A DNA stretch of 64,000 bases from Pelecanus crispus (taxonomy: Eukaryota > Chordata > Aves > Pelecaniformes > Pelecanidae), in assembly GCF_030463565.1 (NCBI RefSeq), contig NC_134649.1:4661501-4725500 (forward strand), read 5' to 3'. Numbering within the stretch: the stretch's first letter is position 1; each line of letters opens with the position of its first letter. The position numbers and the translations under genes were made by a program. This document shows positions 59,501-64,000 of the stretch, one piece after another. Below the pieces are notes generated by a model. That model was not told the origin of the DNA. It saw only the letters and a program-made list of their open reading frames with translations, and made no database searches.

Positions 59501-62500
59501 CCCTTTCAGTACAAGCTAGGAAGTGAGGCGCTCTGTCTAGTGAAAGACTACCTGTGACAGATACCACCTGTCACACTGAAGAAAAAGTACAGCAGATTAG
59601 AAATACCACCAGCAACACATAACCTTAAGTAGGAATATGCTAAAGGTTTACAGCTGCTTTCCTAAGGTGGTTGTATAACAACAACAGTGCCAAGCTTTTA
59701 GCTGATGCAGATGATACAAGCTGGTGAGTTTGAGAGTCAGGGTGGAGAGAAAAAGTCTGTTTTCTTAAGGAAGAGGCTGATAGCATCAATCAAGTTTCAA
59801 GCAAAATTCCTGCAAGAGGTATGTTTTTCCAGAGTTAGTTGGATACTTGTCATTGGGGTGTCTCTCATTTAACAAACAAAACCACATGAATAGAAAGGTA
59901 TGCACAGAAAGCTGTTTTGTTATTGGGCCTTCTGGTGTACTGGTAAGAATTGCAGCGTATTAGCCACTTGACTCAGACTTGTGAAAGACCAAGCTGAAAG
60001 ATGCTTTTATCCTCAGACATGCCGAAAAAGCTCTCCCAATCAGCCAAGCCCTCGAGACAAAGGGAACCATTTATAGGTGTGGCCTTTCACAGTTCTCTGG
60101 ATCCCTTTCTGGCAATATACCAGCAGTTTACAGGTGCGTGCAAGCTGTCAGTTGCACATCTGTGTTTTATCCTGAGGCCAGGATTAAAATAAAAAAAAAA
60201 ATCACACATGATCTACATTGGCTCTTAATAGAGATCCAGTAGTTCACAAGACACAGTTTTTCAAACAGGTATATCCTTCAGCTCTATTCCAAAGAAATTC
60301 AATATTCCTAAAGTTACTTCACGTTCTCAGGATCTGAATATTAGCAAGGACATTAGAGAAGATACAGCTCTGGAACAAAGAGGAGAAATTCAGTACTCAA
60401 GAAGACTAGATCTTTCTTAGCCATTCTCCTGATAATAAAATTTTAAGAGGAAAGATGATTTCCCAGAAGATTAACTGGGTCCATAAGCTGCATTACTGAT
60501 CAGAAGGGCTACTTCACTGACAAAGAAATGTATAGACAGATAATGTGTCCTTGCAAGATCACAAAGAATCTCTGTTTCCAACAACTTCAAAATCACCGAG
60601 GGCTGGGAGAACTTAGGGGACTCACCTTAGTTCAAAGGTCTTGGGGTTTATGGTTTTCATGCAGCCTTGGCAATGAAAACCAGCTCAGGTCCTTTGCATG
60701 ATTCTAGCCCAATGCCGTATATGAAAGGTATGGAAGAAAAAGTAGAGAGTGGGTAACAGTGGGACTTCTTTAGAGCCTTTCTGATTCTCAGAGTCCTCAA
60801 GGATGGGACAGCCTCACTGGAAGTGCACTTCATTGGCAACCTCTGGATGATTCAAGGTATAACACCAAATCTACTGGAACATAGTGAAGCAGACCTCGTG
60901 ACAAATTTGAAGGTGATCCATCCATCAAGTCCTTTCAGTTCAAAGTCAAAGAAACTCTCTGCCGTATTTGGGTACTCGCAGCAAGTGAGGCTACACTTTG
61001 CCTAATTAGAACCCACAGCCTTTTGAAAGGAGTAATATAGACATGCAGCATGTGTTCAAGTCACGATGATGTTGCCAACAAACAGCAAGTTGTACGCATC
61101 CTGGTGATACGAGATTCCTGAAGCATATTAGATGCCCATCACAAACTGAACAGAGTTTAACACTGACCATGGGCAAGAGTATCATGAAAATTCTAGCTCC
61201 AAAACATTTGATCTAGTTAACAGAAAAAACAAATTAGCTCAAAAGCAAACACTGTTACAATGCCGGACATTTTTCCCCTCTCAAAACTGACTTGCCAAGT
61301 AAAAATTTTCAGCAAATATTTTTTATGTGGTGGGTAAAATTTTTTAAATATTACAAAATAAAAATGCTTTTTCAGAGTTATGACAGCTGCATGTGAAATA
61401 AGCTCTCAGTATTATAAAATGATCACAAAATTTTCTGTTCTAGACATAAAAAAACCACCTACCATTCTCTGCTACAACATGCAGATATTTTTACTCAAGT
61501 TATTTTCCACAGAAAAACTGTTAAGTTGGCAGATTGACTGCTAAAGCAAATCATTTCTATTCCAATCAAGTTACACAGGACTTGAGAAAAAGACTCATGA
61601 ACTAAATACGAGCCATTTTATGCAACATCTTTCTTTGAACTGGGTCCCAACTATGCAAGATAACCTTTATTTGCTTTTTACTCAGAGATAAAGGTGTATA
61701 AGTATCTTTCACTGAAATGAGAACAAAGTCTCAAATGCTCAAAACTTCATAATGTTGAGTAAGACTTGGGTTTTTCCTTTGTCTATAAAAGAATATCTGG
61801 GAATAGGGGTATGCCAGCACTCCATCTTTATCTTTGATATCTCTCCTATAAACTGTGAGCTGCAAGTTTGACACATGACTTTTCACAACTATATCCATGG
61901 GAGAATTCTCCATTCCTAAGAAGTTTAAAATAAAAGATTGAAAGCTAAAAGAAGAAAATATTTTTTTTTAAAGTGAAACCTACAGTAAATGTAGCAAAAA
62001 ACTAAACCCATTGTTCTCTGCAGACATAATTAACGTTAGACATTATATTGTGTATATCAGTACACGCTTCAATGGCAGCTATCAAGCTCAAATTGAAAAG
62101 TTAGCAGATTTACTCCATCTGGTTATATATGGTTTCCTGATTTTGGTTGCAACCGAGAAGGTTACCGTGCACCTGACAAGTGTTTAAAAGCAGCCATGCC
62201 ACATCCTAGTAGAAAGTGGAGCTCTGGCAACTTAGGGTACTCTGTGGCTTCGCATTCTGGCATTAACTAGGTATTTTGAGTTTAGCTAGAGGTAATTCTA
62301 GATGCTCCCCTGTTCTTGTATAGCCACGGCTTTACTTGTAGGAAAAATCTATCTAGAAACGAGTGGGTATATGTATAACATTTTGGGTGCAATGTTCTGG
62401 AAAGTAAGAGATAAGCGATGCATTTTGACTTTTCACATAAACTATTAATAAATGCAAGAAGGACAACATTTTACTGCATTAAATATGTTCACCAAGCTGC

Positions 62501-63856
62501 TGTGACTGGGTATTTCTACGGTTTAATATTCTAAAGCAAGTGCTGTAAACAACTATTTTATTTGCTTATTGAAAGAAGTAGTCTTAAATCTGAGGCTGCT
62601 GTTACTAAAGCCTGATTTTGGAAAAGAGGCCTGAAACAGCTTGATAATAAACTTATTTAGTCTGACTTGAGAAACACTATGGAAATCAACATCTGAACTC
62701 CACAGTTTCTAAAAATAGTCATCTTTTTTCAACTGAGGAAGTTTCCGCCATTTAAAATCTTGCTTACCTGATGGAAACCACACTTTAATATTTCATATCT
62801 TTGCTGCACATAGCCAAAGAATGGATGAACAGTGGAAAGTCAATCCTGTGCTTTCAGCCTTGTAGTTGCAGCATTTTTTATTCATAAATTCAATTGCCTG
62901 ACTTTATCTTCAAAGAACTTTTTCCCAGTTGCCACACTAAGCAGACAGTGGGCAAATACTGAAAGGTCAACAGTTGCTTCTCTAATTCCTTGCTATGAAC
63001 ACACACCAAGGAGAGTTATGTGTATTCCAAAATTGACCTTCAGTTACCAAGACATCTCAAGGAATGGAAGGACCATGAAGGAAGTGGGTGAACTGTCTTT
63101 TATTTTGTCTTTCTGTGGCATGATAAATTTCCATGGTTGCCTGCCCTCTATCAGAGTAATAATTTTGTTTACGGGAGACAAAGTATTATTTAAATGAAAA
63201 AGTGCTGTCATATCTTTTTACTGAAGACCAAAAAAATACTGTGAATTTGATTTTTGGCAAGATCTCCAATTTGTTTTTGAAAGAAATTCTGATCATCTTC
63301 CAAAATTAAGACAGAACCTAGATATCAGCTTCCAAGATTTATTGCCGCCTTTGTATAACTGCTAGAAAATAATTAGCAATATGGCAATACAAACAATACA
63401 GTCTGTATTTCCTTCATTTTGATTGGCACCACAACCATTACCAAAGATCCAGGTCTTGTGAATACTAGAGTTGAGAACACAGCTGAGCTGTCTTTAGTGT
63501 AACAGTTTAGTAAGCACAGTGAATTTCATACAAAGTAAGAAACTTGGTGAACATAAGATCTCTTTAAAGTGCTGTAATTACACCTGCAGAGAAACACAAA
63601 AGCAAGAGCAGCATGCTACTACTGAAAACCACTAAAATAAAAAATGCAAATATTACTGAAATAGAAAGGGCATGGCAGTAAAAAGTTAAATGCCTGATAA
63701 GAATTTACAAGATGACAATTACAAGGCAACTAAGAAAGGTACCTTTGTTCTTCCACAACCGCTTTTTCAAGAGTCCAAATAAAAAATTGCTTTTGAGTAA
63801 CTGTGAAACTAAAGCCACAATACTATTTTTCAACAAAGACATGATACTGCACTTAC
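53542..63856 (-). other. MEF2A: MEF2A intron, 10.3 kb
   Basis: A large AT-rich intron with A- or T-rich tracts (A20 at 57998-58017, A15 near 59020). At 59,150-61,130 base composition is more balanced and several short frames occur, but no domain or splice pattern can be recognised there. No other MEF2A exon was found. Confidence 0.8.
57998..58017. repeat. Poly(A) tract, 20 nt
   Basis: A pure A run in the MEF2A intron. There is no recognised element body. Confidence 0.85.
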
Positions 63857-63916
63857 CAACTGGACTGGTACCAGCTCCATTTGGCACTGTGAGGTCAGAT
63901 GTCCCCAGCATTCCAC
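63857..63916 (-). CDS. MEF2A: MEF2A internal exon, 60 bp (DLTVPNGAG region), leftmost exon in transcript order here
   Basis: Acceptor TTTTTGTTAG (AG at 63917-63918), then GT completing a glycine codon, then GMLGTSDLTVPNGAGTSPV and a final G before donor GTAAGT (plus 63851-63856). It matches the short MEF2A exon that precedes the docking-site exon. Length is 2 + 57 + 1 bases, so phases agree with its downstream neighbour. Exons for the MADS box, the MEF2 domain and the alternative alpha region must lie to the right of the window. Confidence 0.95.
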
Positions 63917-64000
63917 CTAACAAAAATAAGCCAGAGCATTAAACTAACTTGCCCTCATTACAGTGTCATATCATTTTGCGCTTCAAAACTTAAGCTGTTA
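63917..64000 (-). other. MEF2A: MEF2A intron, truncated by window edge
   Basis: Only 84 bp of the intron preceding the 60-bp exon is present. It carries that exon's acceptor. Confidence 0.85.

Noticed and set aside
60657-60839. Minus-strand frame with SLRTLRIRKALKK, faintly like a channel S4 segment
   Set aside because: The flanking translation does not continue in any channel or transporter family, and the match is too short to mean anything.
1-64000. Search for CRISPR arrays, tRNA/rRNA genes, bacterial operons or viral genes
   Set aside because: None seen. The window has ordinary vertebrate gene structure, and the only regular direct-repeat array is the spacerless 19-bp minisatellite.

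Overview
The window is vertebrate nuclear DNA, almost certainly from a bird. It has spliced exons with GT-AG introns, CpG-island promoters, long AT-rich 3' UTRs and introns, and an avian-type CR1 LINE whose inverted 3' end carries the typical ATTCTATG-like tail. Only a few percent codes for protein. Most open frames longer than 60 codons are chance frames in introns, UTRs and intergenic DNA.

Three genes can be recognised from spliced translation. (1) 1-~6.7 kb, + strand: the last intron, the last coding exon (six-cysteine PLAC domain) and a long 3' UTR of ADAMTS17, a secreted metalloprotease. (2) ~28.3-36.9 kb, + strand: LYSMD4, with a CpG-island promoter, an ATG-bearing exon at 30140-30427, a terminal coding exon from 34549 to a stop at 35100, and a 3' UTR ending near 36.9 kb. 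The two exons encode a complete 274-residue LysM plus single-TM protein. (3) ~37.6-63.9 kb, - strand: the 3' half of the transcription factor gene MEF2A, with six exons including the 24-nt alternative beta microexon, a CAG-encoded polyglutamine tract and a ~3.8 kb 3' UTR. The MADS/MEF2 DNA-binding exons lie beyond the right edge. All the MEF2A exon phases join without a break. The gene order ADAMTS17 > LYSMD4 > < MEF2A is the one known from human 15q26.3, so this is a conserved syntenic block.

The ~21 kb between ADAMTS17 and LYSMD4 holds no recognisable gene. It contains a truncated CR1 copy (17.8-18.06 kb), a 25-unit 19-bp minisatellite whose unit junctions make CACGTG E-boxes (22.4-22.9 kb), homopolymer tracts, and AT-rich stretches that look like possible conserved non-coding elements (~19.4 and ~24.0 kb).

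I see no new multi-gene system. The points most worth checking are the E-box minisatellite, the MEF2A microexon and its one-residue change, a CpG-rich island inside the MEF2A 3' UTR, and the paired CpG islands and tail-to-tail arrangement around LYSMD4.
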